Source: Panagrolaimus kolymaensis
Taxonomy: Eukaryota > Nematoda > Chromadorea > Rhabditida > Panagrolaimidae
Reading direction: 5' to 3'
Assembly (NCBI GenBank): GCA_028622995.1
Contig: JAJQJQ010000077.1
Location: 546,541 to 610,540, forward strand
Length of the DNA: 64,000 bases
Every line of letters begins with the position of its first letter. Positions within the stretch are counted from its first letter, which is position 1. The position numbers and the translations under genes were made by a program. Below the pieces are notes generated by a model, which searched no databases, was not told the DNA's origin, and saw only the letters and a program-made list of their open reading frames with translations. Shown one piece after another: positions 24,601 through 39,200 of this stretch.

Positions 24601-25593
24601 TGTGGAAATGAATGAGATGCTTCTGGTGATTGATAGCCTTGAATTGAATCTTGAACTTCGTGATTATCCTAAAAAGTACATAGTTTTAGTAACGATATCA
24701 AAGGTTTTGAAAAGTGTTATGGCATCCAAAAATATATGTTATAAAAGCCAAAAACCATGGACGTTTGATTTGGTTTGATATTAGAGTACCAAAAAATAAA
24801 GATAAACAGCCAAAATAAACTAACATGTTGCTGTAGCTGAGTTGAAGATGGTTTGGAATGGATTGAATAATGAACATGATCGTCAATTTCAGTCGAATTT
24901 TCCTGAAAAGTAAGTTTAGTTATGCATTTTCAGTTTCTATGGTATCAGATTTTGGCATTTTTAAGTGTAAAATAACTAACAAAATTTGATGCTTGATTTG
25001 ATGAAATAGATAAATTTGATAAGGTGTTTATTGATGCTTCATAAGAAAGTAAATGTGACGATTCAGGAGTATGATAAACAGCATCTTCAGGATCATCGAC
25101 GTAATCCTAAAAAAATGCTGTATTACTAAACCAAAAAATACAACAAAAAACTTGAAATAAAAAGTATGTGTAACTCACATTAGGATCAGGATCTAAAGAC
25201 ATTAATGATGTACTTCTGAGAACAGGTGAAACACGTCGTGGAAACCGAATTGGCGAACCATAATCATTGTTATCATTGTAATCGACATCGTAATTGCTTG
25301 AAACGTCCTAAAATGGAAAAAAATTATTTGTTTGTTAGTTGCAAATGTTATTAAAAATAGGAAAAGAAAGAAAGAGAAAAACTTACTATGGTATTTCTTC
25401 TTCGTTTAGCTGATGGTATTACTCTATTACGCAAGCTTAAATTTTCAGTGCGAAGTTCTATTTCTAAAAAAGAAGGAGTCTTTGATCTTTAAACTATAAC
25501 TATAAACTAACTTTTTAAACTTCTAAATTGACGAACATTTTCAGATCGAGCTGGATCTTCTCGAGGCCTTCCAATTTTTTTCTTTCCAACCAT

Positions 25594-26575
25594 TATTGTA
25601 ACAAAAAAAAAGCCAATGGATATCAAAATTACGTGGAAAGAAGGAGGAAGAAAAAAAAATTTTGCGTTCAAAATGGAAAAGAAAAATATCAAAAACTGAT
25701 AACACAACGCCAATAGGTGCGTGTAAAAATAGCTTTCATCAGCCAAAAAGGAACAAACATACAAAATTTTTTTGAAAGGTTTAAAGAATAAAAATACTAG
25801 TATCAATTACAGGAATAAAGTATTTTAACTTTAAAGCAATTCTCCTAATAATCGAGGTCTTTTGTAAAATTAAATGGTCATCAAACATTTTTGTTTTTAA
25901 AAATTAATTGTTAAACTCCACACCAGAATTTCGAAGTACTATAGTAAACTTGGGAAAAGTTTAGTATTTTTTGACATAAAAAATATGGAACCTTGCTCTA
26001 TGATTTTTTTTTTTGAATAAATATATCTCAATCTAATATTCAAAGAGAGAACACCTAATAATTATTAAAGAAAAAAACCAAAAAGGAGCACAATTTTTTG
26101 TTTTGTTTAATTTTGTTAAAGAAACATGGATACTTTTATTTTATTTTCTTTTTCAAAAGCTTGAAGCTCTTTTCACTGTTGAGATATTATTTATTCATGT
26201 TAGTAGTAAGATAATTAAAAAACGTTTAATCAAAATATTTAGTATAATTTTATGGAATAAATACGAAAGGATAAACCGTCGGTTTTATATTTATGTCAAA
26301 GCTAGATATTTGTTTTAATTATTTTATAATTTTGGGAAATAGTATTTTGGAGAAGCAAAAAAAAATTTATGTTTTATTATTGAAATGGATCATAAAGAGA
26401 AACATAAGGGAAAAAATCTAAAGGTTCCAAAAGCCTTTTTAAGCTTTTTGAAAATTTAATTTATTTATTCCATTTCACAAGTTGTTACGGCTATTTTAAA
26501 TTACTATTTTTCCTAAGAATATTGTTTATATTTTTTTAAACAAAAATGTTTCTGTAAATTTGACTCATGCTATAG
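25594..26575. other. Intergenic, kinase promoter side; no gene seen
   Basis: AT-rich sequence between the kinase start and the satellite array. Two short frames (25528-25716 and 26103-26318) lack splice context and motifs. A degenerate satellite-like stretch may begin a little before 26576. Confidence 0.45.
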
Positions 26576-29500
26576 TGAATGAAACGTTTTATTTAATTAT
26601 AAAAATAAAAATTCATCAAGGAAATTTATGTTTTTTTCGATCCAGGCATATCAAAACTATTGAAACCTGCATTTTTCATTTATTTTTTCAATATTTTAAT
26701 CGAAGCTTTTCTGAATGAAACGTTTTATTTAATTATAAAAATGAAAATGAAGCAAGGAAATTTATGTTTTTTTCGATCCAGGCATATCAAAACTATTGAA
26801 ACCTGCGTTTTTGATTTATTTTTTCAATATTTTAATCGAATCTTTTCTGAATGAAACGTTTTATTTAATTATAAAAATGAAAATGCAGCAAGGAAATTTA
26901 TGTTTTTTTCGATCCAGGCATATCAAAACTATTGAAACCTGCATTTTTGATTTATTTTTTCAATATTTTAATCGAATCTTTTCTGAATGAAACGTTTTAT
27001 TTAATTATAAAAATGAAAATGCAGCAAGGAAATTTATGTTTTTTTCGATCCAGGCATATCAAAACTATTGAAACCTGCATTTTTGATTTATTTTTTCATT
27101 ATTTTAATCGAAGCTTTTCTGAATGAAACGCTTTAATAAATTATAAAAATAATTTTACTGCAAGAAAAATTAAGTTTGGTTCGATCCAGGCATATCAAAA
27201 CTATTGAAACCTGCTTTTTTCATTTATTTTTTCAATATTTTAATCGAAGCTTTTCTGAATGAAACGCTTTAATAAATTATAAAAATAATTTTACTGCAAG
27301 AAAAATTAAGTTTGGTTCGATCCAGGCATATCAAAACTATTGAAACCTGCGTTTTTGAAATTCTTTGTAAAATTTAGATTCAATCTTTCAACAATGAAAC
27401 GCTTTAATAAATTATAAAATTGAAAAAGCAGCAAGGAAATTTATGATTTTTTCGATCCAGGCATATCAAAACTATTGAAACCTGCGTTTTTGAAATTCTT
27501 TGTAAAATTTAGATTCAATCTTTCAACAATGAAACGCTTTAATAAATTATAAAATTGAAAATGCGGCAAGAAAATTTATGATTTTTTCGATCCAGGCATA
27601 TCAAAACTATTGAAACCTGCATTTTTGATTTATTTTTTCATTATTTTAATCGAAGCTTTTCTGAATGAAACGCTTTAATAAATTATAAAAATAATTTTAC
27701 TGCAAGAAAAATTAAGTTTGGTTCGATCCAGGCATATCAAAACTATTGAAACCTGCTTTTTTCATTTATTTTTTCAATATTTTAATCGAAGCTTTTCTGA
27801 ATGAAACGCTTTAATAAATTATAAAAATAATTTTACTGCAAGAAAAATTAAGTTTGGTTCGATCCAGGCATATCAAAACTATTGAAACCTGCATTTTTGA
27901 TTTATTTTTTCATTATTTTAATCGAAGCTTTTCTGAATGAAACGTTGTATTTAATTATAAAAATAATATTACTGCAAGAAAATTTAAGTTTGGTTCGATC
28001 CAGGCATATCAAAACTATTGAAACCTGCTTTTTTCATTTATTTTTTCAATATTTTAATCGAATCTTTTCTGAATGAAACGTTTTATTTAATTATAAAAAT
28101 GAAAATGCAGCAAGGAAATTTATGTTTTTTTCGATCCAGGCATATCGAAACTATTGAAACCTGCATTTTTGATTTATTTTTTCAATATTTTAATCGAATC
28201 TTTTCTGAATGAAACGTTTTATTTAATTATAAAAATGAAAATGCAGCAAGGAAATTTATGTTTTTTTCGATCCAGGCATATCAAAACTATTGAAACCTGC
28301 TTTTTTCATTTATTTTTTCAATATTTTAATCGAAGCTTTTCTGAATGAAACGCTTTAATAAATTATAAAAATAATTTTACTGCAAGAAAAATTAAGTTTG
28401 GTTCGATCCAGGCATATCAAAACTATTGAAACCTGCGTTTTTGAAATTCTTTGTAAAATTTAGATTCAATCTTTCAACAATGAAACGCTTTAATAAATTA
28501 TAAAATTGAAAAAGCAGCAAGGAAATTTATGATTTTTTCGATCCAGGCATATCAAAACTATTGAAACCTGCGTTTTTGAAATTCTTTGTAAAATTTAGAT
28601 TCAATCTTTCAACAATGAAACGCTTTAATAAATTATAAAATTGAAAATGCGGCAAGAAAATTTATGATTTTTTCGATCCAGGCATATCAAAACTATTGAA
28701 ACCTGCATTTTTGATTTATTTTTTCATTATTTTAATCGAAGCTTTTCTGAATGAAACGCTTTAATAAATTATAAAAATAATTTTACTGCAAGAAAAATTA
28801 AGTTTGGTTCGATCCAGGCATATCAAAACTATTGAAACCTGCATTTTTGATTTATTTTTTCATTATTTTAATCGAAGCTTTTCTGAATGAAACGCTTTAA
28901 TAAATTATAAAAATAATTTTACTGCAAGAAAAATTAAGTTTGGTTCGATCCAGGCATATCAAAACTATTGAAACCTGCTTTTTTCATTTATTTTTTCAAT
29001 ATTTTAATCGAAGCTTTTCTGAATGAAACGCTTTAATAAATTATAAAAATAATTTTACTGCAAGAAAAATTAAGTTTGGTTCGATCCAGGCATATCAAAA
29101 CTATTGAAACCTGCATTTTTGATTTATTTTTTCATTATTTTAATCGAAGCTTTTCTGAATGAAACGCTTTAATAAATTATAAAAATAATTTTACTGCAAG
29201 AAAAATTAAGTTTGGTTCGATCCAGGCATATCAAAACTATTGAAACCTGCTTTTTTCATTTATTTTTTCATTATTTTAATCGAAGCTTTTCTGAATGAAA
29301 CGCTTTAATAAATTATAAAAATAATTTTACTGCAAGAAAAATTAAGTTTGGTTCGATCCAGGCATATCAAAACTATTGAAACCTGCTTTTTTCATTTATT
29401 TTTTCAATATTTTAATCGAAGCTTTTCTGAATGAAACGTTGTATTTAATTATAAAAATAATTTTACTGCAAGAAAAATTAAGTTTGGTTCGATCCAGGCA

Positions 29501-30290
29501 TATCAAAACTATTGAAACCTGCTTTTTTCATTTATTTTTTCAATATTTTAATCGAATCTTTTCTGAATGAAACGTTTTATTTAATTATAAAAATGAAAAT
29601 GCAGCAAGGAAATTTATGTTTTTTTCGATCCAGGCATATCAAAACTATTGAAACCTGCTTTTTTCATTTATTTTTTCAATATTTTAATCGAATCTTTTCT
29701 GAATGAAACGTTTTATTTAATTATAAAAATGAAAATGCAGCAAGGAAATTTATGATTTTTTCGATCCAGGCATATCAAAACTATTGAAACCTGCATTTTT
29801 GATTTATTTTTTCAATATTTTAATCGAAGCTTTTCTGAATGAAACGTTTTATTTAATTATAAAAATGAAAATGCAGCAAGGAAATTTATGTTTTTTTCGA
29901 TCCAGGCATATCAAAACTATTGAAACCTGCTTTTTTCATTTATTTTTTCAATATTTTAATCGAATCTTTTCTGAATGAAACGTTTTATTTAATTATAAAA
30001 ATGAAAATGCAGCAAGGAAATTTATGTTTTTTTCGATCCAGGCATATCAAAACTATTGAAACCTGCATTTTTGATTTATTTTTTCAATATTTTAATCGAA
30101 TCTTTTCTGAATGAAACGTTTTATTTAATTATAAAAATGAAAATGCAGCAAGGAAATTTATGTTTTTTTCGATCCAGGCATATCAAAACTATTGAAACCT
30201 GCATTTTTGATTTATTTTTTCAATATTTTAATCGAAGCTTTTCTGAATGAAACGTTGTATTTAATTATAAAAATAATATTACTGCAAGAA
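26576..30290. repeat. Satellite sub-block rich in 136-bp class A monomers
   Basis: Runs of class A with GAATGAAACG alternate with a few class B monomers of the CTGCGTTTTTGAAATTC form. Blocks at about 27450-27900 and 28540-29000 repeat each other, which suggests a local multi-monomer duplication. Confidence 0.7.
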
Positions 30291-33200
30291 AAATTAGTTT
30301 GGTTCGATCCAGGCATATCAAAACTATTGAAACCTGCGTTTTTGAAATTCTTTGTAAAATTTAGATTCAATCTTTCAACAATGAAACGCTTTCTTTAATT
30401 ATAAAATTGAAAATGCAGCAAGGAAATTTATGTTTTTTTCGATCCAGGCATATCAAAACTATTAAAATTTAGATTCAATCTTTCAACAATGAAACGCTTT
30501 AATAAATTATAAAAATAATATTACTGCAAGAAAAATTAGTTTGGTTCGATCCAGGCATATCAAAACTATTGAAACCAGCGTTTTAGAAATTTTTTGTAAA
30601 ATTTAGATTCAATCTTTCAACAATGAAACGCTTTAATAAATTATAAAAATAATATTACTGCAAGAAAAATTAGTTTGGTTCGATCCAGGCATATCAAAAC
30701 TATTGAAACCTGCGTTTTTGAAATTCTTTGTAAAATTTAGATTCAATCTTTCAACAATGAAACGCTTTCTTTAATTATAAAATTGAAAATGCAGCAAGGA
30801 AATTTATGTTTTTTTCGATCCAGGCATATCAAAACTATTAAAATTTAGATTCAATCTTTCAACAATGAAACGCTTTAATAAATTATAAAAATAATATTAC
30901 TGCAAGAAAAATTAGTTTGGTTCGATCCAGGCATATCAAAACTATTGAAACCAGCGTTTTAGAAATTTTTATTAAAATTTAGATTCAATCTTTCAACAAT
31001 GAAACGCTTTAATAAATTATAAAAATAATATTACTGCAAGAAAAATTAGTTTGGTTCGATCCAGGCATATCAAAACTATTGAAACCAGCGTTTTAGAAAT
31101 TTTTTGTAAAATTTAGATTCAATCTTTCAACAATGAAACGCTTTAATAAATTATAAAAATAATATTACTGCAAGAAAAATTATTTTGGTTCGATCCAGGC
31201 ATATCAAAACTATTGAAACCAGCGTTTTAGAAATTTTTTGTAAAATTTAGATTCAATCTTTCAACAATGAAACGCTTTAATAAATTATAAAAATAATATT
31301 ACTGCAAGAAAAATTAGTTTGGTTCGATCCAGGCATATCAAAACTATTGAAACCTGCGTTTTAGAAATTTTTTGTAAAATTTAGATTCAATCTTTCAACA
31401 ATGAAACGCTTTCTTTAATTATAAAATTGAAAATGCAGCAAGGAAATTTATGTTTTTTTCGATCCAGGCATATCAAAACTATTAAAATTTAGATTCAATC
31501 TTTCAACAATGAAACGCTTTAATAAATTATAAAAATAAGATTACTGCAAGAAAAATTAGTTTGGTTCGATCCAGGCATATCAAAACTATTGAAACCAGCG
31601 TTTTAGAAATTTTTTGTAAAATTTAGATTCTATCTTTCAACAATGAAACGCTTTAATAAATTATAAAAATAATATTACTGCAAGAAAAATTATTTTGGTT
31701 CGATCCAGGCATATCAAAACTATTGAAACCAGCGTTTTAGAAATTTTTTGTAAAATTTAGATTCAATCTTTCAACAATGAAACGCTTTAATAAATTATAA
31801 AAATAATATTACTGCAAGAAAAATTAGTTTGGTTCGATCCAGGCATATCAAAACTATTGAAACCAGCGTTTTAGAAATTTTTTGTAAAATTTAGATTCAA
31901 TCTTTCAACAATGAAACGCTTTAATAAATTATAAAAATAATATTACTGCAAGAAAAATTATTTTGGTTCGATCCAGGCATATCAAAACTATTGAAACCAG
32001 CGTTTTAGAAATTTTTTGTAAAATTTAGATTCAATCTTTCAACAATGAAACGCTTTAATAAATTATAAAAATAATATTACTGCAAGAAAAATTAGTTTGG
32101 TTCGATCCAGGCATATCAAAACTATTGAAACCTGCGTTTTAGAAATTTTTAGTAAAATTTAGATTCAATCTTTCAACAATGAAACGCTTTAATAAATTAT
32201 AAAAATAATATTACTGCAAGAAAAATTAGTTTGGTTCGATCCAGGCATATCAAAACTATTGAAACCAGCGTTTTAGAAATTTTTTGTAAAATTTAGATTC
32301 AATCTTTCAACAATGAAACGCTTTCTTTAATTATAAAAATGAAAATGCAGCAAGGAAATTTATGTTTTTTTCGATCCAGGCATATCAAAACTATTGAAAC
32401 CTGCATTTTTCATTTATTTTTTCAATATTTTAATCGATACTTTTCTGAATGAAACGTTTTATTTAATTATAAAAATGAAAATGCAGCAAGGAAATTTATG
32501 TTTTTTTCGATCCAGGCATATCAAAACTATTGAAACCTGCATTTTTCATTTATTTTTTCAATATTTTAATCGAATCTTTTCTGAATGAAACGTTTTATTT
32601 AATTATAAAAATGAAAATGCAGCAAGGAAATTTATGTTTTTTTCGATCCAGGCATATCAAAACTATTGAAACCTGCATTTTTCATTTATTTTTTCAATAT
32701 TTTAATCGAATCTTTTCTGAATGAAACGTTTTATTTAATTATAAAAATGAAAATGCAGCAAGGAAATTTATGTTTTTTTCGATCCAGGCATATCAAAACT
32801 ATTGAAACCTGCGTTTTAGAAATTTTTAGTAAAATTTAGATTCAATCTTTCAACAATGAAACGCTTTAATAAATTATAAAAATAATATTACTGCAAGAAA
32901 AATTAGTTTGGTTCGATCCAGGCATATCAAAACTATTGAAACCAGCGTTTTAGAAATTTTTTGTAAAATTTAGATTCAATCTTTCAACAATGAAACGCTT
33001 TAATAAATTATAAAAATAATATTACTGCAAGAAAAATTAGTTTGGTTCGATCCAGGCATATCAAAACTATTGAAACCAGCGTTTTAGAAATTTTTTGTAA
33101 AATTTAGATTCAATCTTTCAACAATGAAACGCTTTAATAAATTATAAAAATAATATTACTGCAAGAAAAATTAGTTTGGTTCGATCCAGGCATATCAAAA

Positions 33201-36200
33201 CTATTGAAACCAGCGTTTTAGAAATTTTTTGTAAAATTTAGATTCAATCTTTCAACAATGAAACGCTTTAATAAATTATAAAAATAATATTACTGCAAGA
33301 AAAATTAGTTTGGTTCGATCCAGGCATATCAAAACTATTGAAACCAGCGTTTTAGAAATTTTTTGTAAAATTTAGATTCTATCTTTCAACAATGAAACGC
33401 TTTAATAAATTATAAAAATAATATTACTGCAAGAAAAATTATTTTGGTTCGATCCAGGCATATCAAAACTATTGAAACCAGCGTTTTAGAAATTTTTTGT
33501 AAAATTTAGATTCAATCTTTCAACAATGAAACGCTTTAATAAATTATAAAAATAATATTACTGCAAGAAAAATTAGTTTGGTTCGATCCAGGCATATCAA
33601 AACTATTGAAACCTGCGTTTTAGAAATTTTTAGTAAAATTTAGATTCAATCTTTCAACAATGAAACGCTTTAATAAATTATAAAAATAATATTACTGCAA
33701 GAAAAATTAGTTTGGTTCGATCCAGGCATATCAAAACTATTGAAACCAGCGTTTTAGAAATTTTTTGTAAAATTTAGATTCAATCTTTCAACAATGAAAC
33801 GCTTTCTTTAATTATAAAAATGAAAATGCAGCAAGGAAATTTATCATTTTTTCGATCCAGGCATATCAAAACTATTGAAACCTGCATTTTTCATTTATTT
33901 TTTCAATATTTTAATAGAAGCTTTTCTGAATGAAACGTTTTATTTAATTATAAAAATGAAAATGCAGCAAGGAAATTTATGTTTTTTTCGATCCAGGCAT
34001 ATCAAAACTATTGAAACCTGCATTTTTCATTTATTTTTTCAACATTTTAATCGAAGCTTTTCTGAATGAAACGCTTTAATAAATTATAAAAATAATTTTA
34101 CTGCAAGAAAAATTAGTTTGGTTCGATACAGGCATATCAAAACTATTGAAACCTGCGTTTTAGAAATTTTTTGTAAAATTTAGATTCAATCTTTCAACAA
34201 TGAAACGCTTTCTTTAATTATAAAATTGAAAATGCAGTAAGGAAATTTATCATTTTTTCGATCCAGGCATATCAAAACTATTAAAATTTAGATTCAATCT
34301 TTCAACAATGAAACGCTTTCTTTAATTATAAAAATGAAAATGCAGCAAGGAAATTTATGTTTTTTTCGATCCAGGCATATCAAAACTATTGAAATTTAGA
34401 TTCAATCTTTCAACAATGAAACGCTTTCTTTAATTATAAAAATGAAAATGCAGCAAGGAAATTTATGTTTTTTTCGATCCAGGCATATCAAAACTATTAA
34501 AATTTAGATTCAATCTTTCAACAATGAAACGCTTTCTTTAATTATAAAAATGAAAATGCAGCAAGGAAATTTATGTTTTTTTCGATCCAGGCATATCAAA
34601 ACTATTGAAACCTGCATTTTTCATTTATTTTTTCAATATTTTAATCGAAGCTTTTCTGAATGAAACGCTTTAATAAATTATAAAAATAATTTTACTGCAA
34701 GAAAAATTAGTTTGGTTCGATACAGGCATATCAAAACTATTGAAACCTGCGTTTTAGAAATTTTTTGTAAAATTTAGATTCAATCTTTCAACAATGAAAC
34801 GCTTTCTTTAATTATAAAATTGAAAATGCAGTAAGGAAATTTATCATTTTTTCGATCCAGGCATATCAAAACTATTGAAACCTGCATTTTTCATTTATTT
34901 TTTCAATATTTTAATAGAAGCTTTTCTGAATGAAACGTTTTATTTAATTATAAAAATGAAAATGCAGCAAGGAAATTTATGTTTTTTTCGATCCAGGCAT
35001 ATCAAAACTATTAAAATTTAGATTCAATCTTTCAACAATGAAACGCTTTCTTTAATTATAAAAATGAAAATGCAGCAAGGAAATTTATGTTTTTTTCGAT
35101 CCAGGCATATCAAAACTATTGAAACCTGCATTTTTCATTTATTTTTTCAATATTTTAATAGAAGCTTTTCTGAATGAAACGTTTTATTTAATTATAAAAA
35201 TAAAAATTCATCAAGTAAATTTATGTTTTTTTCGATCCAGGCATATCAAAACTATTGAAACCTGCATTTTTCATTTATTTTTTCAATATTTTAATCGAAT
35301 CTTTTCTGAATGAAACGTTTTATTTAATTATAAAAATGAAAATGCAGCAAGGAAATTTATGTTTTTTTCGATCCAGGCATATCAAAACTATTAAAATTTA
35401 GATTCAATCTTTCAACAATGAAACGCTTTAATAAATTATAAAAATAATATTACTGCAAGAAAAATTAGTTTGGTTCGATCCAGGCATATCAAAACTATTG
35501 AAACCTGCGTTTTTGAAATTCTTTGTAAAATTTAGATTCAATCTTTCAACAATGAAACGCTTTCTTTAATTATAAAATTGAAAATGCAGTAAGGAAATTT
35601 ATCATTTTTTCGATCCAGGCATATCAAAACTATTGAAACCTGCATTTTTCATTTATTTTTTCAATATTTTAATAGAAGCTTTTCTGAATGAAACGTTTTA
35701 TTTAATTATAAAAATAAAAATTCATCAAGTAAATTTATGTTTTTTTCGATCCAGGCATATCAAAACTATTGAAACCTGCATTTTTCATTTATTTTTTCAA
35801 TATTTTAATCGAATCTTTTCTGAATGAAACGTTTTATTTAATTATAAAAATGAAAATGCAGCAAGGAAATTTATGTTTTTTTCGATCCAGGCATATCAAA
35901 ACTATTAAAATTTAGATTCAATCTTTCAACAATGAAACGCTTTAATAAATTATAAAAATAATATTACTGCAAGAAAAATTAGTTTGGTTCGATCCAGGCA
36001 TATCAAAACTATTGAAACCTGCGTTTTTGAAATTCTTTGTAAAATTTAGATTCAATCTTTCAACAATGAAACGCTTTCTTTAATTATAAAATTGAAAATG
36101 CAGCAAGGAAATTTATGTTTTTTTCGATCCAGGCATATCAAAACTATTGAAACCTGCATTTTTCATTTATTTTTTCAATATTTTAATCGAATCTTTTCTG

Positions 36201-39200
36201 AATGAAACGTTTTATTTAATTATAAAAATGAAAATGCAGCAAGGAAATTTATGTTTTTTTCGATCCAGGCATATCAAAACTATTAAAATTTAGATTCAAT
36301 CTTTCAACAATGAAACGCTTTAATAAATTATAAAAATAATATTACTGCAAGAAAAATTAGTTTGGTTCGATCCAGGCATATCAAAACTATTGAAACCAGC
36401 GTTTTAGAAATTTTTTGTAAAATTTAGATTCAATCTTTCAACAATGAAACGCTTTAATAAATTATAAAAATAATATTACTGCAAGAAAAATTAGTTTGGT
36501 TCGATCCAGGCATATCAAAACTATTGAAACCTGCGTTTTTGAAATTCTTTGTAAAATTTAGATTCAATCTTTCAACAATGAAACGCTTTCTTTAATTATA
36601 AAATTGAAAATGCAGCAAGGAAATTTATGTTTTTTTCGATCCAGGCATATCAAAACTATTAAAATTTAGATTCAATCTTTCAACAATGAAACGCTTTAAT
36701 AAATTATAAAAATAATATTACTGCAAGAAAAATTAGTTTGGTTCGATCCAGGCATATCAAAACTATTGAAACCAGCGTTTTAGAAATTTTTTGTAAAATT
36801 TAGATTCAATCTTTCAACAATGAAACGCTTTAATAAATTATAAAAATAATATTACTGCAAGAAAAATTAGTTTGGTTCGATCCAGGCATATCAAAACTAT
36901 TGAAACCTGCGTTTTTGAAATTCTTTGTAAAATTTAGATTCAATCTTTCAACAATGAAACGCTTTCTTTAATTATAAAATTGAAAATGCAGTAAGGAAAT
37001 TTATCATTTTTTCGATCCAGGCATATCAAAACTATTGAAACCTGCATTTTTCATTTATTTTTTCAATATTTTAATAGAAGCTTTTCTGAATGAAACGTTT
37101 TATTTAATTATAAAAATAAAAATTCATCAAGTAAATTTATGTTTTTTTCGATCCAGGCATATCAAAACTATTGAAACCTGCATTTTTCATTTATTTTTTC
37201 AATATTTTAATCGAATCTTTTCTGAATGAAACGTTTTATTTAATTATAAAAATGAAAATGCAGCAAGGAAATTTATGTTTTTTTCGATCCAGGCATATCA
37301 AAACTATTAAAATTTAGATTCAATCTTTCAACAATGAAACGCTTTAATAAATTATAAAAATAATATTACTGCAAGAAAAATTAGTTTGGTTCGATCCAGG
37401 CATATCAAAACTATTGAAACCAGCGTTTTAGAAATTTTTTGTAAAATTTAGATTCAATCTTTCAACAATGAAACGCTTTAATAAATTATAAAAATAATAT
37501 TACTGCAAGAAAAATTAGTTTGGTTCGATCCAGGCATATCAAAACTATTGAAACCTGCGTTTTAGAAATTTTTTGTAAAATTTAGATTCAATCTTTCAAC
37601 AATGAAACGCTTTAATAAATTATAAAAATAATATTACTGCAAGAAAAATTAGTTTGGTTCGATCCAGGCATATCAAAACTATTGAAACCAGCGTTTTAGA
37701 AATTTTTTGTAAAATTTAGATTCAATCTTTCAACAATGAAACGCTTTAATAAATTATAAAAATAATATTACTGCAAGAAAAATTAGTTTGGTTCGATCCA
37801 GGCATATCAAAACTATTGAAACCTGCGTTTTTGAAATTCTTTGTAAAATTTAGATTCAATCTTTCAACAATGAAACGCTTTCTTTAATTATAAAATTGAA
37901 AATGCAGCAAGGAAATTTATGTTTTTTTCGATCCAGGCATATCAAAACTATTAAAATTTAGATTCAATCTTTCAACAATGAAACGCTTTAATAAATTATA
38001 AAAATAATATTACTGCAAGAAAAATTAGTTTGGTTCGATCCAGGCATATCAAAACTATTGAAACCAGCGTTTTAGAAATTTTTTGTAAAATTTAGATTCA
38101 ATCTTTCAACAATGAAACGCTTTAATAAATTATAAAAATAATATTACTGCAAGAAAAATTAGTTTGGTTCGATCCAGGCATATCAAAACTATTGAAACCT
38201 GCGTTTTAGAAATTTTTTGTAAAATTTAGATTCAATCTTTCAACAATGAAACGCTTTAATAAATTATAAAAATAATATTACTGCAAGAAAAATTAGTTTG
38301 GTTCGATCCAGGCATATCAAAACTATTGAAACCAGCGTTTTAGAAATTTTTTGTAAAATTTAGATTCAATCTTTCAACAATGAAACGCTTTAATAAATTA
38401 TAAAAATAATATTACTGCAAGAAAAATTAGTTTGGTTCGATCCAGGCATATCAAAACTATTGAAACCTGCGTTTTTGAAATTCTTTGTAAAATTTAGATT
38501 CAATCTTTCAACAATGAAACGCTTTCTTTAATTATAAAATTGAAAATGCAGCAAGGAAATTTATGTTTTTTTCGATCCAGGCATATCAAAACTATTGAAA
38601 CCTGCATTTTTCATTTATTTTTTCAATATTTTAATCGAATCTTTTCTGAATGAAACGTTTTATTTAATTATAAAAATGAAAATGCAGCAAGGAAATTTAT
38701 GTTTTTTTCGATCCAGGCATATCAAAACTATTAAAATTTAGATTCAATCTTTCAACAATGAAACGCTTTAATAAATTATAAAAATAATATTACTGCAAGA
38801 AAAATTAGTTTGGTTCGATCCAGGCATATCAAAACTATTGAAACCAGCGTTTTAGAAATTTTTTGTAAAATTTAGATTCAATCTTTCAACAATGAAACGC
38901 TTTAATAAATTATAAAAATAATATTACTGCAAGAAAAATTAGTTTGGTTCGATCCAGGCATATCAAAACTATTGAAACCTGCGTTTTTGAAATTCTTTGT
39001 AAAATTTAGATTCAATCTTTCAACAATGAAACGCTTTCTTTAATTATAAAATTGAAAATGCAGCAAGGAAATTTATGTTTTTTTCGATCCAGGCATATCA
39101 AAACTATTAAAATTTAGATTCAATCTTTCAACAATGAAACGCTTTAATAAATTATAAAAATAATATTACTGCAAGAAAAATTAGTTTGGTTCGATCCAGG

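Larger units (their letters stand above)
17401..25593 (-). pseudogene. Protein kinase gene, 16 exons, disrupted by a hAT insertion in exon 15
   Basis: ATG at 25591-25593 (MVGKKKIGRPRED, an AT-hook-like start). Exons 2-9 encode a long, acidic, Ser/Asp-rich, probably disordered region, and exons 10-13 a helical domain (KKPRKFSAEDVVYFKEIISS). Kinase motifs lie in exons 14-15: glycine loop GKGCFGQ (about 22665), HGDLKPDN spanning the intron at 22284-22330, LLDFGHSRD (about 22235), YSAPEV (about 22165) and AADRWSYG (about 22120). HGD replaces the usual HRD, but the catalytic Asp, DFG and APE are kept. The transposon at 17664-21673 splits exon 15. Beyond it, 17580-17663 and terminal exon 17401-17519 remain, and that tail carries an in-frame stop. 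As it stands, translation would end inside the transposon. The kinase domain is complete, so a truncated product is possible. Confidence 0.78.

Noticed and set aside
31320..31345. Pol III B-box (GGTTCGATCC) in class B monomers as evidence for tRNA-derived SINEs
   Set aside because: No A-box, no tRNA fold and no terminal poly(A) or target duplications. Kept only as a note on the core.
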